Assembly: GCF_043555875.1 (NCBI RefSeq)
Contig: NZ_JBIGHW010000004.1
Coordinates: forward strand, 124,001 to 188,000
From: Pelomonas margarita
Lineage (GTDB): Bacteria > Pseudomonadota > Gammaproteobacteria > Burkholderiales > Burkholderiaceae_C
DNA: 64,000 nucleotides
Direction: 5' to 3'
Positions 14,838 to 23,956 of the stretch are shown piece after piece (positions within the stretch are counted from its first letter, which is position 1; every line of letters begins with the position of its first letter). The position numbers and the translations under genes are program-made. The notes beneath the pieces are model-generated. The model saw nothing but the letters and a program-made list of their open reading frames with translations, had not been told where the DNA came from and made no database searches.

Positions 14838-16069
14838 GCCAGCGCCTGGTCGAAGTCGGCGATCAGGTCTTCCGGGGCTTCCAGCCCCACCGACAGCCGC
14901 ACCAGCCCGTCGGCGATGCCCATCGCGGCACGCGACTCGGCGCCCATCTCCCAGAAGATGGTCGGCGCCACCGGGATGATGAGCGTGCGCGTGTCGGCCA
15001 GGCCGGTGGCCTTCAGTGGCAGGCGCAGTCGGTTCAACACCTCGACGAGGCGGCCGGCGTCGCCCAGCTCGAAGGCCATCATCCACGAGCCGCTGCCGAA
15101 CCAGTCGCGGGCGCGGGCGTGCTCGGGGTGGCTTTCCAGCATCGGGTAGTGGACCTGGGCGATGGCCGGGTGGGCGGCCAGGTGGCGGGCCAGCGCCAGC
15201 GCGGTGTCGCTGCTGCGCTTGAGGCGCAGCTCCAGCGTCTCCATGCCGACGAGGATGCGATGCGCCGCCTCGCTGGACAGCGTGCCGCCCATGTCGCGCA
15301 GGCCCTTCTTGCGGATCTGCTGCAGGCCCCAGCCGCGCGGGTCGCCCTGGCGGTAGGCCGGGAAGATGTTGGGGTAGGTGGCCCAGTCGAAGCAGCCCGT
15401 GTCGGTGACCATGCCGCCCAGCGCCTCGCCGTGGCCGGCCAGCGTCTTGGTCAGCGAGTTCATGACGAGGCCAGCGCCGAAGCGCTTCGGTTTGCACAGC
15501 GCCGGTGACGTGACCGTGTTGTCGACGACGTACAGCAGGCCGCGCTCGCGGCAGAGCGCGCCGATGCCGTCGAGGTCGGGAATGCGCGTGCTGGGGTTGG
15601 CGATGGTCTCGGCGAACACCATGCGCGTCTCGGGGCGCAGCGCGGCCTGCACGGCGGCCACGTCGCCGGCATCGACGCGGCTGACGGTGATGCCCAGGCC
15701 CTCCAGCGTCTGGAACAGGCTGTTGGTGTTGCCGAACACGCGGGCGCTGGTGACGAGATGGTCCCCCGCCTTCAGCAGCGTCAGGAACAGCGCCGTCAGC
15801 GCTGCCATGCCCGTGGCGAAGCTGATGCTGCCGGTGCCGCTCTCCAGCTCGGTGACGACGGCCTCCAGCGCCGCTGTCGTCGGCGTGCCCTGGCGCGCGT
15901 AGTTGAAGCTGCCCTTGACCCGGCCCTGGAACACGCCAATCAGGTCCTCGACGTTGTCGTAGGCGTACTGCACGGAGGGGTGGACAGGCACGTGGACGCC
16001 GCCGGAATGGCGGTCGCCACCGGTGGCGTGAACGAGGCGGGTGCTGAGGGCGTCGTGTGCGTCGGTCAT
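14834..16069 (-). CDS. metZ: O-succinylhomoserine sulfhydrylase (Cys/Met metabolism PLP enzyme)
   Basis: A 411-residue PLP enzyme of the cystathionine gamma-synthase family that makes homocysteine from an activated homoserine and sulfide. Signatures are YARQGTPTTAALE, the PLP-ring region SFATGMAALTALFL, the Asp in VVDNTVTSPAL and the Schiff-base lysine in NSLTKTLAGHG (K208). The MetZ-type N-terminus (STRLVHATGGDRHSGGVHVPVHPS) fits, but O-acetylhomoserine as substrate cannot be excluded. It lies downstream of the parvulin gene with a terminator between them and converges with ybbA, sharing a TTA. Confidence 0.85.
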   Translation of the reverse strand: MTDAHDALSTRLVHATGGDRHSGGVHVPVHPSVQYAYDNVEDLIGVFQGRVKGSFNYARQGTPTTAALEAVVTELESGTGSISFATGMAALTALFLTLLKAGDHLVTSARVFGNTNSLFQTLEGLGITVSRVDAGDVAAVQAALRPETRMVFAETIANPSTRIPDLDGIGALCRERGLLYVVDNTVTSPALCKPKRFGAGLVMNSLTKTLAGHGEALGGMVTDTGCFDWATYPNIFPAYRQGDPRGWGLQQIRKKGLRDMGGTLSSEAAHRILVGMETLELRLKRSSDTALALARHLAAHPAIAQVHYPMLESHPEHARARDWFGSGSWMMAFELGDAGRLVEVLNRLRLPLKATGLADTRTLIIPVAPTIFWEMGAESRAAMGIADGLVRLSVGLEAPEDLIADFDQALA

Positions 16070-16090
16070 GGCGTGTGGGGCTCAGATGGC

Positions 16091-16114
16091 AAAAGACCCG
16101 CCGGAGCGGGTCTT
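16091..16114 (-). terminator. Intrinsic terminator after the parvulin gene
   Basis: A 9-bp stem AAGACCCGC/GCGGGTCTT (16093-16101, 16106-16114) with a 4-nt loop. On the minus strand it runs into TCTTTTGCC, so it serves the gene at 16136-16927 and partly isolates metZ. Confidence 0.85.
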
Positions 16115-16135
16115 GAAGTACGTCTGCTGAGCAGC

Positions 16136-16927
16136 TTACTTGCTGAAGGTGTGGTCGGTCTTGGCCTTCTTGATCAGGCCGTCCTGGAATTCGGCCATCT
16201 TCTGCTGTTCGATGCGCTGCTTGATCTGGGCTTTGACGTCGTCGAAGGCCGGGAAGGTGGCGGCGCGCGTGTCTTCCAGCTTGATGATGTGGTAGCCGAA
16301 CTGGCTCTTCACCGGCTCTTGGGTCATCTCACCCTTCTGCAGCGCGGTCATGGCCTTGCTGAACTCGGGCACGAAGTTGTTGGGGTTGGCGAAGTCCAGG
16401 TCGCCGCCGTTCTGCGCGGAGCCGGTGTCCTTGGAGTTCTTCTTGGCCAGTTCCTCGAAGTTGGCGCCACCCTTGATCTGGGCGATCAGGGCCTTGGCGT
16501 CTTCTTCCTTCTCCACCAGGATGTGGCGGGCACGGTACTCGTTGCCGGTGTTGGCCGCCTTGAACTTGTCGTACTCGGCCTGAGCCTCGGCGTCGGCCAC
16601 GGGGTTCTTGGTCTTGAAGTCTTCCATCAGGCCGCGGATCAGCAGCATCTGGCGGGCCAGTTCCATCTGGGCCTTGTAGTCGCTGGTTTGCGGGATGCCG
16701 GCCTTCTCGGCTGCCTGCATAAAGATCTCGCGGCGCACGACCTCGTCCTTGACCTGGGCTTCCAGTTCCGGCGAGCGCTGCTGCTGGCCGCTCTTGGTGA
16801 CCTGCTGGATCAGCGTCTCCATGCGGGCCTTGGGCACGGGCTTGCCGTTGACGGTGGCGATGTTCTGCGCGATGGCAGCGGCCGGGACCAGTGCCGCGAC
16901 GGCGGCGGCGAGCGCAAACTTCTTCAT
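16136..16927 (-). CDS. Periplasmic peptidyl-prolyl isomerase, parvulin (PpiC) family
   Basis: A 263-residue exported foldase. A signal peptide ends at AIAQ (about residue 21). An N-terminal SurA-like helical part follows, then a rotamase domain at about 130-225 (RARHILVEKEEDAKALIAQIKGGANFEELAKKNSKD, NGGDLDF, FGYHIIKLED). Such proteins help fold outer-membrane and secreted proteins. It is preceded by the bolA terminator with only 72 bp between the genes and followed by its own terminator, so it is probably a separate unit at the end of the selO-msrB-yciB-bolA run. Confidence 0.92.
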   Translation of the reverse strand: MKKFALAAAVAALVPAAAIAQNIATVNGKPVPKARMETLIQQVTKSGQQQRSPELEAQVKDEVVRREIFMQAAEKAGIPQTSDYKAQMELARQMLLIRGLMEDFKTKNPVADAEAQAEYDKFKAANTGNEYRARHILVEKEEDAKALIAQIKGGANFEELAKKNSKDTGSAQNGGDLDFANPNNFVPEFSKAMTALQKGEMTQEPVKSQFGYHIIKLEDTRAATFPAFDDVKAQIKQRIEQQKMAEFQDGLIKKAKTDHTFSK

Positions 16928-16950
16928 GGATGGAGAGATCAGGTGGTGCT

Positions 16951-16978
16951 AAAAAAAATCGCGCCCGGGATGGGCGCG
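16951..16978 (-). terminator. Intrinsic terminator after bolA
   Basis: A 7-bp stem CGCGCCC/GGGCGCG (16960-16966, 16972-16978) with a 5-nt loop, followed on the minus strand by A then eight T. It is the best-formed terminator in this part of the window. Confidence 0.92.
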
Positions 16979-16999
16979 TGGTTTGGTCACGCCCGGCCT

Positions 17000-17263
17000 T
17001 CAGGCTTCACCCGGCGCCTTGGCGTCAATTGCCAGAGCGTGGATGCCGCGCTGCATCAGGTCGGTCAGGCAATGATAGACGAGGCGATGACGCGCGATTC
17101 TTTGCAGACCGGTAAAGCGGGCCGACACGACAGTCACATGAAAGTGACCGCCCTCGCGGGCCCCGGCATGGCCGGCGTGGTTGGCGCTGTCGTCGCGGAT
17201 CGTCAGCAGCGACGGAGCCAGCTCGGCCTGCAGCCGGCGCTCGATGTCGGCGGCGATGGTCAT
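17000..17263 (-). CDS. bolA: BolA family protein
   Basis: An 87-residue BolA-fold protein (IERRLQAELAPSLLTIRDDSANHAGHAG, HFHVTVVSARFTGLQRIARHRLVY, with HALAIDAKAP at the end). BolA proteins act with monothiol glutaredoxins in iron-sulfur trafficking or as regulators. The conserved histidine in the C-terminal helix region (RHRLVY) is present. The start codon overlaps the yciB stop in ATGA, so the two are translationally coupled. Confidence 0.92.
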   Translation of the reverse strand: MTIAADIERRLQAELAPSLLTIRDDSANHAGHAGAREGGHFHVTVVSARFTGLQRIARHRLVYHCLTDLMQRGIHALAIDAKAPGEA

Positions 17264-17889
17264 TGGCTGTCCTCCTCAGGCGGCAGGTGCTTGCCGAGAT
17301 AGACGCTCTGCGCAACGGTGAACACCAGGATCAGGCCCGTGACGCCGAAGACCTTGAAGTTGGCCCAGGCTGACGTGGAGAAGTTGTAGGCCACATAGAG
17401 GTTGACGACACCCATGGCTGCGAAGAACAGCACCCAGGCGCGGTTGAGCGTGGCCCAGATGGCATCAGGCAGTTTGAGCTGCGCACCCAGCATCGCCTGG
17501 ATGAGGTTCTTGCCGAACGCGGCCAGCGAGATCCAGAGCGTGAGTGCCATGGCCCAGTACAGGCCGGTAGGCTTCCACTTGATGAAGGTCTCGTTGTGGA
17601 ACCAGATCGTCGCGCCGCCCAGCACGACGACCAGCGCCAGGCTGATCCACAGCATCAGGTCGATCTTCTGGCCGCGGATCTTCAGGATGGCGGCCTGCGC
17701 CAGCGTGGCCAGCATGACGACCACGGTGGCCAGCAGCACCGGCGCTTCCTTGGGGCCAACGACGCCGCCCTGCACGAGGAAACCGAAATGCTGGGTCGCG
17801 AACGCAGCCGCTGCATCGGGGTTGCCTTCTGCGCCCTTGAAGGCGATGAAGAAGAGGATCAGCGGGAGAAAGTCGAGCAGTAACTTCAT
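17260..17889 (-). CDS. yciB: Inner membrane protein YciB (septation protein A / IspZ family)
   Basis: A 209-residue polytopic inner-membrane protein, start MKLLLDFLPLILFFIAF. Signature stretches are KLLLDFLPLILFF at the N-terminus and HNETFIKWKPTGLYWAM in the middle, with five or six hydrophobic segments. YciB proteins are linked to cell-envelope assembly and septation. It overlaps msrB upstream and bolA downstream by 4 bp (ATGA each time). Confidence 0.93.
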   Translation of the reverse strand: MKLLLDFLPLILFFIAFKGAEGNPDAAAAFATQHFGFLVQGGVVGPKEAPVLLATVVVMLATLAQAAILKIRGQKIDLMLWISLALVVVLGGATIWFHNETFIKWKPTGLYWAMALTLWISLAAFGKNLIQAMLGAQLKLPDAIWATLNRAWVLFFAAMGVVNLYVAYNFSTSAWANFKVFGVTGLILVFTVAQSVYLGKHLPPEEDSQ

Positions 17890-18311
17890 GAAGAGGAATT
17901 GTCCTCGACGAAGTCGATGGCGGCCGAGTTGATGCAGTAGCGCTCGCCGGTCGGCTCGGGGCCGTCCGGGAACACATGGCCCAGGTGGCTGCCGCAGCGG
18001 TTGCACCGCACCTCCACGCGCACCATGCCGTGGCTGCGGTCGACGACGCGCTCGATGACCTCGCTGTTGACCGGCGCCCAGTAGCTGGGCCAGCCGCAGC
18101 CGGCGTCGAACTTGGTGCCGGACTCGAACAGCGGCGTGCCGCAGCCGATGCAGTTGTAGTGGCCGTCGGTGAAATGGTCCCAGTACTTGCCGGTGAAGGC
18201 GCGTTCCGTGGCCGCGTGCCGGGCGACCTGGTACTGCACGGGGTCCAGTTGCTCGCGCCATTCGGCGTCGGTCTTGTGGACGGGGTAGGTCTTGGTGCTG
18301 TCGTGGGTCAT
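17886..18311 (-). CDS. msrB: Peptide-methionine (R)-S-oxide reductase
   Basis: A 141-residue MsrB that reduces the R epimer of methionine sulfoxide in proteins. Zinc cysteines are C54/C57 (CIGC) and C103/C106 (CNRC); the catalytic cysteine is C126 in ERYCINSAAIDF; family signatures GCGWPSYW and HLGHVFPDGP are intact. No signal peptide, so cytoplasmic. Its start overlaps the selO stop (ATGA), and its stop overlaps the yciB start. Confidence 0.96.
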   Translation of the reverse strand: MTHDSTKTYPVHKTDAEWREQLDPVQYQVARHAATERAFTGKYWDHFTDGHYNCIGCGTPLFESGTKFDAGCGWPSYWAPVNSEVIERVVDRSHGMVRVEVRCNRCGSHLGHVFPDGPEPTGERYCINSAAIDFVEDNSSS

Positions 18312-19768
18312 GATGAGCAGGAAACTTCGAGGCCTTGGGCCCAGTCGGGCGGCAAGGCCGCGTCGTGGGGGTTCTCGGGGTCGTCGAATGGGCGGCTCAG
18401 AACTTTCAGCAGTCGGCTGACTTCGGTGAAATCGCCCTGTTGCGCGGCCTGGATGGCGCCCTCGGCGAGGTGGTTGCGCAGCACGACGGCCGGGTTGACG
18501 GCCAGCATGCGCGCCTCGGCGTCGGGCGCCACGCGGGCGCGCCAGCGGGCCAGCCAGGCGTCCAGTGCGTCGCGGTCGACGAACAGGTCGCGCAGCGGCT
18601 CGGGATGACTGAGCGCGCGGGACAGGCGACGGAAGCTGATCGTGAAGTCAGCGCGCGACGCTGCCATCAGCTTCAGGAAGTCGTCGGCCAGCGCCTGGTC
18701 GCCGTCGTCTTCGCCCGTGAGGCCCAGCTTGGCGCGCATGCGGCCCAGCATCTGGCTCGCGAAGCGCCCACGGAAGGCCTCGACGGCTGCCAGCAGCCGC
18801 TCGCCCGACGCCTCGGCCGCCTGATCGGTGTCGATGGGCAGCAGCGGCAGCAACGCTTGGGCGAGCGCATGCAGGTTCCAGAACGCGACGCCGGGCTGGC
18901 GCGCGTAGGCGTAGCGGCCGCGGTCGTCGCTGTGGTTACAGATGTGGCCGGGGTCGAAGGCGTCCATGAAGCCGAATGGGCCGTAGTCCAGCGTCAGGCC
19001 CAGCATGGACATGTTGTCGGTGTTCATGACGCCGTGGCAGAAGCCGATGGCCTGCCAGTGCGCGACGAGGTCGGCCGTCTGCAGCGCCACCTTCTCCAGC
19101 AACGCAACAGCAGGCTCCGGCGCGTCGGCGCATTCCGGCGCGTGGTGCGCGATGAACCAGCCGGCCAGGCGGCGCAGCGCGTCCAGCTGCTCGTGGTGCG
19201 CGAAATGCTCGAAGTGGCCGAAACGGATGAAGCTGGGCGCCAAGCGCGTGACGACGGCGGCGGTCTCGATGGACTCGCGCCGCACCGGCAGGCGCGAGCC
19301 TGTGAGGCACAGCGCCCGCGTCGTCGGTACGCCTAGCGCAGCCATGGCCTCGGAGCACAGGAACTCGCGGATGGACGAGCGCAGCACGGCGCGGCCGTCG
19401 GCGCGGCGGGAGTAGGGCGTCATGCCGGCGCCCTTGAGCTGCAGCTCCAGCGGGCCGGCGGGCGCGTCGACCTCGCCCAGCCACAGCGCGCGGCCGTCGC
19501 CCAGCTGGCCGGCCCACACGCCGAACTGGTGGCCGCTGTAGACGGAGGCTAGCGGCCGCATGCCGGACCAGGTGGCATTGCCGGAGAACACGCCCAGCGC
19601 GCCGTCGCGCGCGGCCCAGTCGGCGGGCCAGCCCAGCAGCTCGGCGCAGGCGGGGCTGGTGGCGACCCAGTGCGGGTCGGGCAGGCCCTGGGCCGGCAGT
19701 TCGGTGTAGAAATCGGATCCCAGCGCCGCGAAGCGGTTGGGCCAATGCAGGCCATCCAGCGGTTTCAT
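18308..19768 (-). CDS. selO: Protein adenylyltransferase SelO (YdiU family)
   Basis: A 486-residue pseudokinase-fold enzyme. SelO transfers AMP from ATP to Ser/Thr/Tyr of proteins and links to redox control. Family motifs are YSGHQFGVWAGQLGDGRA, the Lys in LQLKGAGMTPYSRRADGRAVLRSSIREFL, and metal-binding NTDNMSMLGLTLDYGPFGFMD. The C-terminus is EVSCSS, holding the cysteine that is selenocysteine in many eukaryotic homologues. First gene of the selO-msrB-yciB-bolA chain; the methionine sulfoxide reductase next to it suggests an oxidative-stress role. Confidence 0.95.
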   Translation of the reverse strand: MKPLDGLHWPNRFAALGSDFYTELPAQGLPDPHWVATSPACAELLGWPADWAARDGALGVFSGNATWSGMRPLASVYSGHQFGVWAGQLGDGRALWLGEVDAPAGPLELQLKGAGMTPYSRRADGRAVLRSSIREFLCSEAMAALGVPTTRALCLTGSRLPVRRESIETAAVVTRLAPSFIRFGHFEHFAHHEQLDALRRLAGWFIAHHAPECADAPEPAVALLEKVALQTADLVAHWQAIGFCHGVMNTDNMSMLGLTLDYGPFGFMDAFDPGHICNHSDDRGRYAYARQPGVAFWNLHALAQALLPLLPIDTDQAAEASGERLLAAVEAFRGRFASQMLGRMRAKLGLTGEDDGDQALADDFLKLMAASRADFTISFRRLSRALSHPEPLRDLFVDRDALDAWLARWRARVAPDAEARMLAVNPAVVLRNHLAEGAIQAAQQGDFTEVSRLLKVLSRPFDDPENPHDAALPPDWAQGLEVSCSS

Positions 19769-19902
19769 TGCTCCAGTTTAGTAAGGCGCTGTTTGGCCTC
19801 GCCGGCCTGGGTGTTTCCCCGGGGTCGGAGGGTCGCGGTTGTGACGTTCCGGGCTTGAAACTGCGGGCTAGACTGGGTCGATAAGACAGCCAGGAGACAA
19901 CC

Positions 19903-21549
19903 ATGGCATTGATGGGCCGGATGATGTCGGACCCGCTGCTGATCTCGTCGTTGCTGAGGCACGCCGAGCGGCATTCGGGGGAGACCGAGATCGTCAGCAA
20001 GCGGGTCGAGGGCGACCTGCACCGCAGCAATTGGCGCGAAGTCGCGCTGCGTTCCCGCCAGGCCGCGCAGGCCTTCGCGCGGCTGGGCTGTGAGGCCGGC
20101 GACCGTGTCGGCACGCTGGCCTGGAACGGTCATCGCCACCTGGAAATCTACTTCGGCACCTCGGGTTCGGGTCTGGTGTGCCACACCATCAACCCGCGCC
20201 TCTTCCCTGAGCAGATCGTCTGGATCGCCAGCGACGCCGAGGACCGCGTGCTGTGCTTCGACGCGACCTTCCTGCCGCTGATTGAGAAGATCGCGCCGCT
20301 GCTGAAGACCGTGCAGCACTTCGTGCTGATGACGTCGCGCGCCCACATGCCGGCGGCCAGCGCCATTCCCGACCTGCTGTGCTTTGACGACCTGCTGGCT
20401 GCCGAGAGTGGCGACTACGCCTGGCCGCCCCTGGACGAGAACACCGCCTCCAGCATCTGCTACACGTCCGGCACCACGGGCAACCCCAAGGGCGCCGTCT
20501 ACAGCCACCGCTCCACGGTGTTGCACGCCTACGCGTCGGCGCTGCCGGACGCGATGGACTGCTCCAGCCGCGACGTCATCCTGCCTGTCGTGCCGATGTT
20601 CCACGTCAACGCGTGGGGCCTGCCGTACAGCGCGGCGCTGGTGGGCTTCAAACTGGTTTTCCCGGGCCCGCACCTGGACGGCAAGAGCCTGTACGAACTC
20701 TTCGAGGGTGAGCAGGTCACGTTCTCGGCCGGCGTGCCGACCGTGTGGCTGGGCCTGCTGAATTACGTGAAGGCGGGCGCCTTGAAGTTCTCCAGCTTCA
20801 AGCGCACCGTCATCGGCGGCGCTGCCTGCCCGCCGGCGATGATGAAGTCGCTGCAGGACGACTTCGGCATCGAGGTCATCCACGCCTGGGGCATGACGGA
20901 GATGTCGCCGCTGGGCACGCTGTCCAAGCTGACGACCCGCCAGCTGGCCCTGCCGGCCGAGGCGCAGCAGCGGCTGCTGGAGAAGCAGGGCCGCGTCATC
21001 TACGGCGTGGACATGGCCATCATCGACGACGACGGCCGCTCGCTGCCTTGGGACGGCGCCAGTGCCGGCAACCTCGTCGTGCGCGGCCACTGGGTCATCA
21101 GCCAGTACTTCAAGAACGACGCGTCGCCGCTGGTCAGCGTGGACGGAGAGCCCGGCTGGTTCCCGACCGGCGACGTGGCCACCATCGACGCCGACGGTTT
21201 CATGCAGATCACGGACCGCAGCAAGGACGTCATCAAGTCCGGTGGCGAATGGATCTCGTCCATCGATCTCGAGAACATCGCGATGGCCCATCCGGGCGTG
21301 TTCGAGGCCGCGGTCATCGCGGCGCGCCACCCGAAGTGGGACGAGCGCCCGCTGCTGGTGGTCGTGAAGAAGCCCGATGCCACCGTCACGCGCGAGGAGC
21401 TGCTGGCGTTCTACGAAGGCCGTATCGCCAAGTGGCAGGTGCCGGACGACGTCGTCTTCGTCAGCGAGATCCCGCACACCGCCACCGGCAAGATCCAGAA
21501 GTTGAAGCTGCGCGACCAGCTCAAGGACCACCGCCTGCCGACGGCGTGA
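19903..21549 (+). CDS. Acyl-CoA ligase (AMP-binding, medium/long-chain type)
   Basis: A 548-residue adenylate-forming enzyme that activates a carboxylic acid to its CoA thioester. Motifs are the P-loop YTSGTTGNPKGAVYSHR (near residue 187), HAWGMTEMSP, the hinge TGDVATIDADGFMQITDRSKD, GGEWISS, and the C-terminal lysine in TATGKIQK. The closest named groups are fatty acyl-CoA ligases and DmdB-like methylthiopropionyl-CoA ligases; the substrate is not clear. AGGAGA lies just before the ATG. It is followed after 56 bp by a liv-type import operon, so the importer may bring in the acid it activates. Confidence 0.88.
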   Translation: MALMGRMMSDPLLISSLLRHAERHSGETEIVSKRVEGDLHRSNWREVALRSRQAAQAFARLGCEAGDRVGTLAWNGHRHLEIYFGTSGSGLVCHTINPRLFPEQIVWIASDAEDRVLCFDATFLPLIEKIAPLLKTVQHFVLMTSRAHMPAASAIPDLLCFDDLLAAESGDYAWPPLDENTASSICYTSGTTGNPKGAVYSHRSTVLHAYASALPDAMDCSSRDVILPVVPMFHVNAWGLPYSAALVGFKLVFPGPHLDGKSLYELFEGEQVTFSAGVPTVWLGLLNYVKAGALKFSSFKRTVIGGAACPPAMMKSLQDDFGIEVIHAWGMTEMSPLGTLSKLTTRQLALPAEAQQRLLEKQGRVIYGVDMAIIDDDGRSLPWDGASAGNLVVRGHWVISQYFKNDASPLVSVDGEPGWFPTGDVATIDADGFMQITDRSKDVIKSGGEWISSIDLENIAMAHPGVFEAAVIAARHPKWDERPLLVVVKKPDATVTREELLAFYEGRIAKWQVPDDVVFVSEIPHTATGKIQKLKLRDQLKDHRLPTA

Positions 21550-21605
21550 TCCGCTGTCGCCGGGCGCCCCGATTCCCGTTCCCATCCACAACAAAGGAGA
21601 CAAGC

Positions 21606-22859
21606 ATGTTGGACATCACCTCGGTCCGCTTCCCCGTGCGCGCACTCACGGCAGCTGCCGCCCTCGTGCTCGCGGCCGGTGCCGCCCATGCCCAGAAGGG
21701 CGAGACGGTCAAGCTGGCCTACATCGACGCGCTCTCCGGCCTGATGGGCCCCGTGGGGCAGAACCAGGTCAAGACCTTCCAGTTCCTCGGCGAGAAGTTC
21801 AACAAGAGCAACCCCGCCGGCGTGAAGTTCGAGGTCGTCACCTTCGACAACAAGCTGAGCCCCGCCGAGTCGCTGAACCTGCTGAAGGCCGCAGCCGACC
21901 AGGGCATCCGCTACATCATGCAGGGCAACGGCTCCAGCGTCGCGCTGGCGCTGAGCGACGCGGTGCAAAAGCACAACGAGCGCAACCCGGGCAAGGAAAT
22001 CGTCTACCTGAACTACTCGGCGGTGGACCCGGACCTGACCAACAGCAAGTGCAGCTACTGGCACTTCCGCTTTGACGCCGACACGTCCATGAAGATGGAA
22101 GCCATGTCGTCCTTCATCAAGGACCAGGCCGACGTGAAGAAGGTCTTCCTGCTGAACCAGAACTACGCGCACGGCCACCAGGTCGCCAAGTACGCCAAGG
22201 AGACGCTGGCCCGCAAGCGTCCGGACGTCCAGGTCGTCGGCGAGGATCTGCACCCGCTGGCCAGCGTGCGTGACTTCGCGCCCTATGTCGCCAAGATCAA
22301 GGCCAGCGGTGCAGACACCGTCATCACCGGCAACTGGGGCTCCGACCTCGCGCTGCTCGTGAAGGCCGCCAACGAGGCCGGCTACAACGGCAAGTTCTTC
22401 ACTTACTACACCGGCGTGACCGGCACGCCGACGGCGCTGGGTGCGGGCGGCGCGGGCCGTGTGTTCCAGGTGGCCTACAGCCACTACAACATGGGCGGGC
22501 AGGTGCAGAAGGATGCCGAGGAGTACAACAAGAAGTTCAACGACGACATGTACACGCTCAGCATTCACAACATCTACACGATGCTGAGCCAGGCCATGGC
22601 CAACGCCAAGTCCACCGATCCGGTGAAGGTGGCTGCGGCGCTGGAAGGCCTGACGGTCAAGGGCTTCAATGGCGAAGTCACCATGCGCAAGACAGACCAC
22701 CAGCTGCAGCAGCCGCTGTTCATCTCGGTCTGGCAGAAGGCCGATGCCAAGTTCCCGTACAGCCCCGAGAAGACGGGCATGACACTGGCGCCGGTGAAGC
22801 AGTACGACTCGTACGTGTCTTCCACGCCGACGTCCTGCCAGATGAAAAGGCCGGGCTGA
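21606..22859 (+). CDS. livK: ABC transporter substrate-binding protein, LivK-like
   Basis: A 417-residue periplasmic binding protein with a signal peptide ending near AAHAQ (about residue 29) and a type-1 periplasmic fold typical of the Leu/Ile/Val-binding group (VKLAYIDALSGLMGPVGQNQ, VVTFDNKLSPAESLNLLKAA, DPVKVAAALEGLTVKGFNGEVTMR). AAAGGAG precedes the ATG. These proteins bind many amides, amino acids and organic acids, so the ligand should not be assumed to be branched-chain amino acids. First gene of the importer operon. Confidence 0.9.
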   Translation: MLDITSVRFPVRALTAAAALVLAAGAAHAQKGETVKLAYIDALSGLMGPVGQNQVKTFQFLGEKFNKSNPAGVKFEVVTFDNKLSPAESLNLLKAAADQGIRYIMQGNGSSVALALSDAVQKHNERNPGKEIVYLNYSAVDPDLTNSKCSYWHFRFDADTSMKMEAMSSFIKDQADVKKVFLLNQNYAHGHQVAKYAKETLARKRPDVQVVGEDLHPLASVRDFAPYVAKIKASGADTVITGNWGSDLALLVKAANEAGYNGKFFTYYTGVTGTPTALGAGGAGRVFQVAYSHYNMGGQVQKDAEEYNKKFNDDMYTLSIHNIYTMLSQAMANAKSTDPVKVAAALEGLTVKGFNGEVTMRKTDHQLQQPLFISVWQKADAKFPYSPEKTGMTLAPVKQYDSYVSSTPTSCQMKRPG

Positions 22860-22936
22860 TCGCCTGAGCGCCTGATCCGACCGCGCCGCCGCGTCATCCC
22901 GGCGGCGCGATCCCTGAACCTTGCCGGCTGCTGCCC

Positions 22937-23956
22937 TTGGATCAACTCTTCATCAACCTGCTGAACGGCCTGTCGTCCGGGCTGCTGCTGTTCATGCTCA
23001 GCTCGGGCCTCACGCTGATCTTCAGCATGATGGGCGTGCTGAACTTCGCGCATGCCAGCTTCTACATGGTGGGGGCCTACGTCGCCTACTCGCTGGTGGG
23101 CGTGCTGGGCTTCTGGCCGGCGCTGCTGCTGGCGCCGCTGGCCGTGGGCGCGATGGGTGCGGGCTTCGAGCGGCTGGCGCTGCGGCGCGTGCACAAGTTC
23201 GGCCACGTGCCGGAGCTGCTCATCACCTTCGGCCTGTCCTACGTGATCCTGGAGTTGGTGCAGCTGGTGTGGGGCCGCACGGCCGTGCCGTTCACGCCGC
23301 CGCCGGAGCTGCAGGGCTCGGCGTTCACCATCGTGTCGCATGCGTCGCAGGGCATGTCCCTGGTGCTGGGCAAGGCCGGGCCGGACATCTGCGCGGCGGC
23401 GGTGTCCTGCAGCAATTTCCCGCTGACCAAGGTCTTCATGATGGCCGTGGCGCTGCTGATGCTGCTGGCCCTGTGGCTGCTGCTGACGCGCACCCGTGTC
23501 GGCCTGGTCATCCAGGCCTCGCTGACGCACCCCGAGATGGTCGAGGCGCTGGGCCACAACGTGCCGCGTGTGCTGATGCTGGTGTTCGGCAGCGGTTGCG
23601 CGCTGGCGGGGCTGGCCGGCGTGGTGGGCGGCATCACCTTCGTGACCGAGCCCAACATGGCGGCCTTCATCGGCGCCATCATCTTTGTCGTCGTCGTGGT
23701 TGGCGGCATCGGCTCGCTGGCCGGCGCCTTCGTCGGCTCCATTGTCGTGGGCCTGCTGCAGACGCTGCCGCTGACCGTCAACGGCTCATTGGCGACGCTA
23801 CTGACCTCGCTGGGCTTCACCGTCACGCAGGCCACGCCGGGCTACCCACTGCTGCGCCTGACGATGGCCGAGGTGGCGCCCATCCTGCCCTACCTGCTGA
23901 TGGTGCTGATCCTCATCTTCCGGCCCAAGGGCCTGCTGGGCACGCGGGAGGATTGA
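22937..23956 (+). CDS. livH: Branched-chain-type ABC permease LivH
   Basis: A 339-residue inner-membrane permease with about eight hydrophobic segments and LivH signatures (GLTLIFSMMGVLNFAHASFYMVGAY; EALGHNVPR before a membrane segment). The start taken is TTG 22937 (LDQLFINLLNGLSSG), which fits the family N-terminus; I see no convincing Shine-Dalgarno before it, so the start is less sure than the gene. The insert around residues 115-165 holds three Cys-rich positions (DICAAAVSCSNF) that look like a periplasmic loop. Its stop overlaps the livM start in TGATG. Confidence 0.92.
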   Translation: MDQLFINLLNGLSSGLLLFMLSSGLTLIFSMMGVLNFAHASFYMVGAYVAYSLVGVLGFWPALLLAPLAVGAMGAGFERLALRRVHKFGHVPELLITFGLSYVILELVQLVWGRTAVPFTPPPELQGSAFTIVSHASQGMSLVLGKAGPDICAAAVSCSNFPLTKVFMMAVALLMLLALWLLLTRTRVGLVIQASLTHPEMVEALGHNVPRVLMLVFGSGCALAGLAGVVGGITFVTEPNMAAFIGAIIFVVVVVGGIGSLAGAFVGSIVVGLLQTLPLTVNGSLATLLTSLGFTVTQATPGYPLLRLTMAEVAPILPYLLMVLILIFRPKGLLGTRED

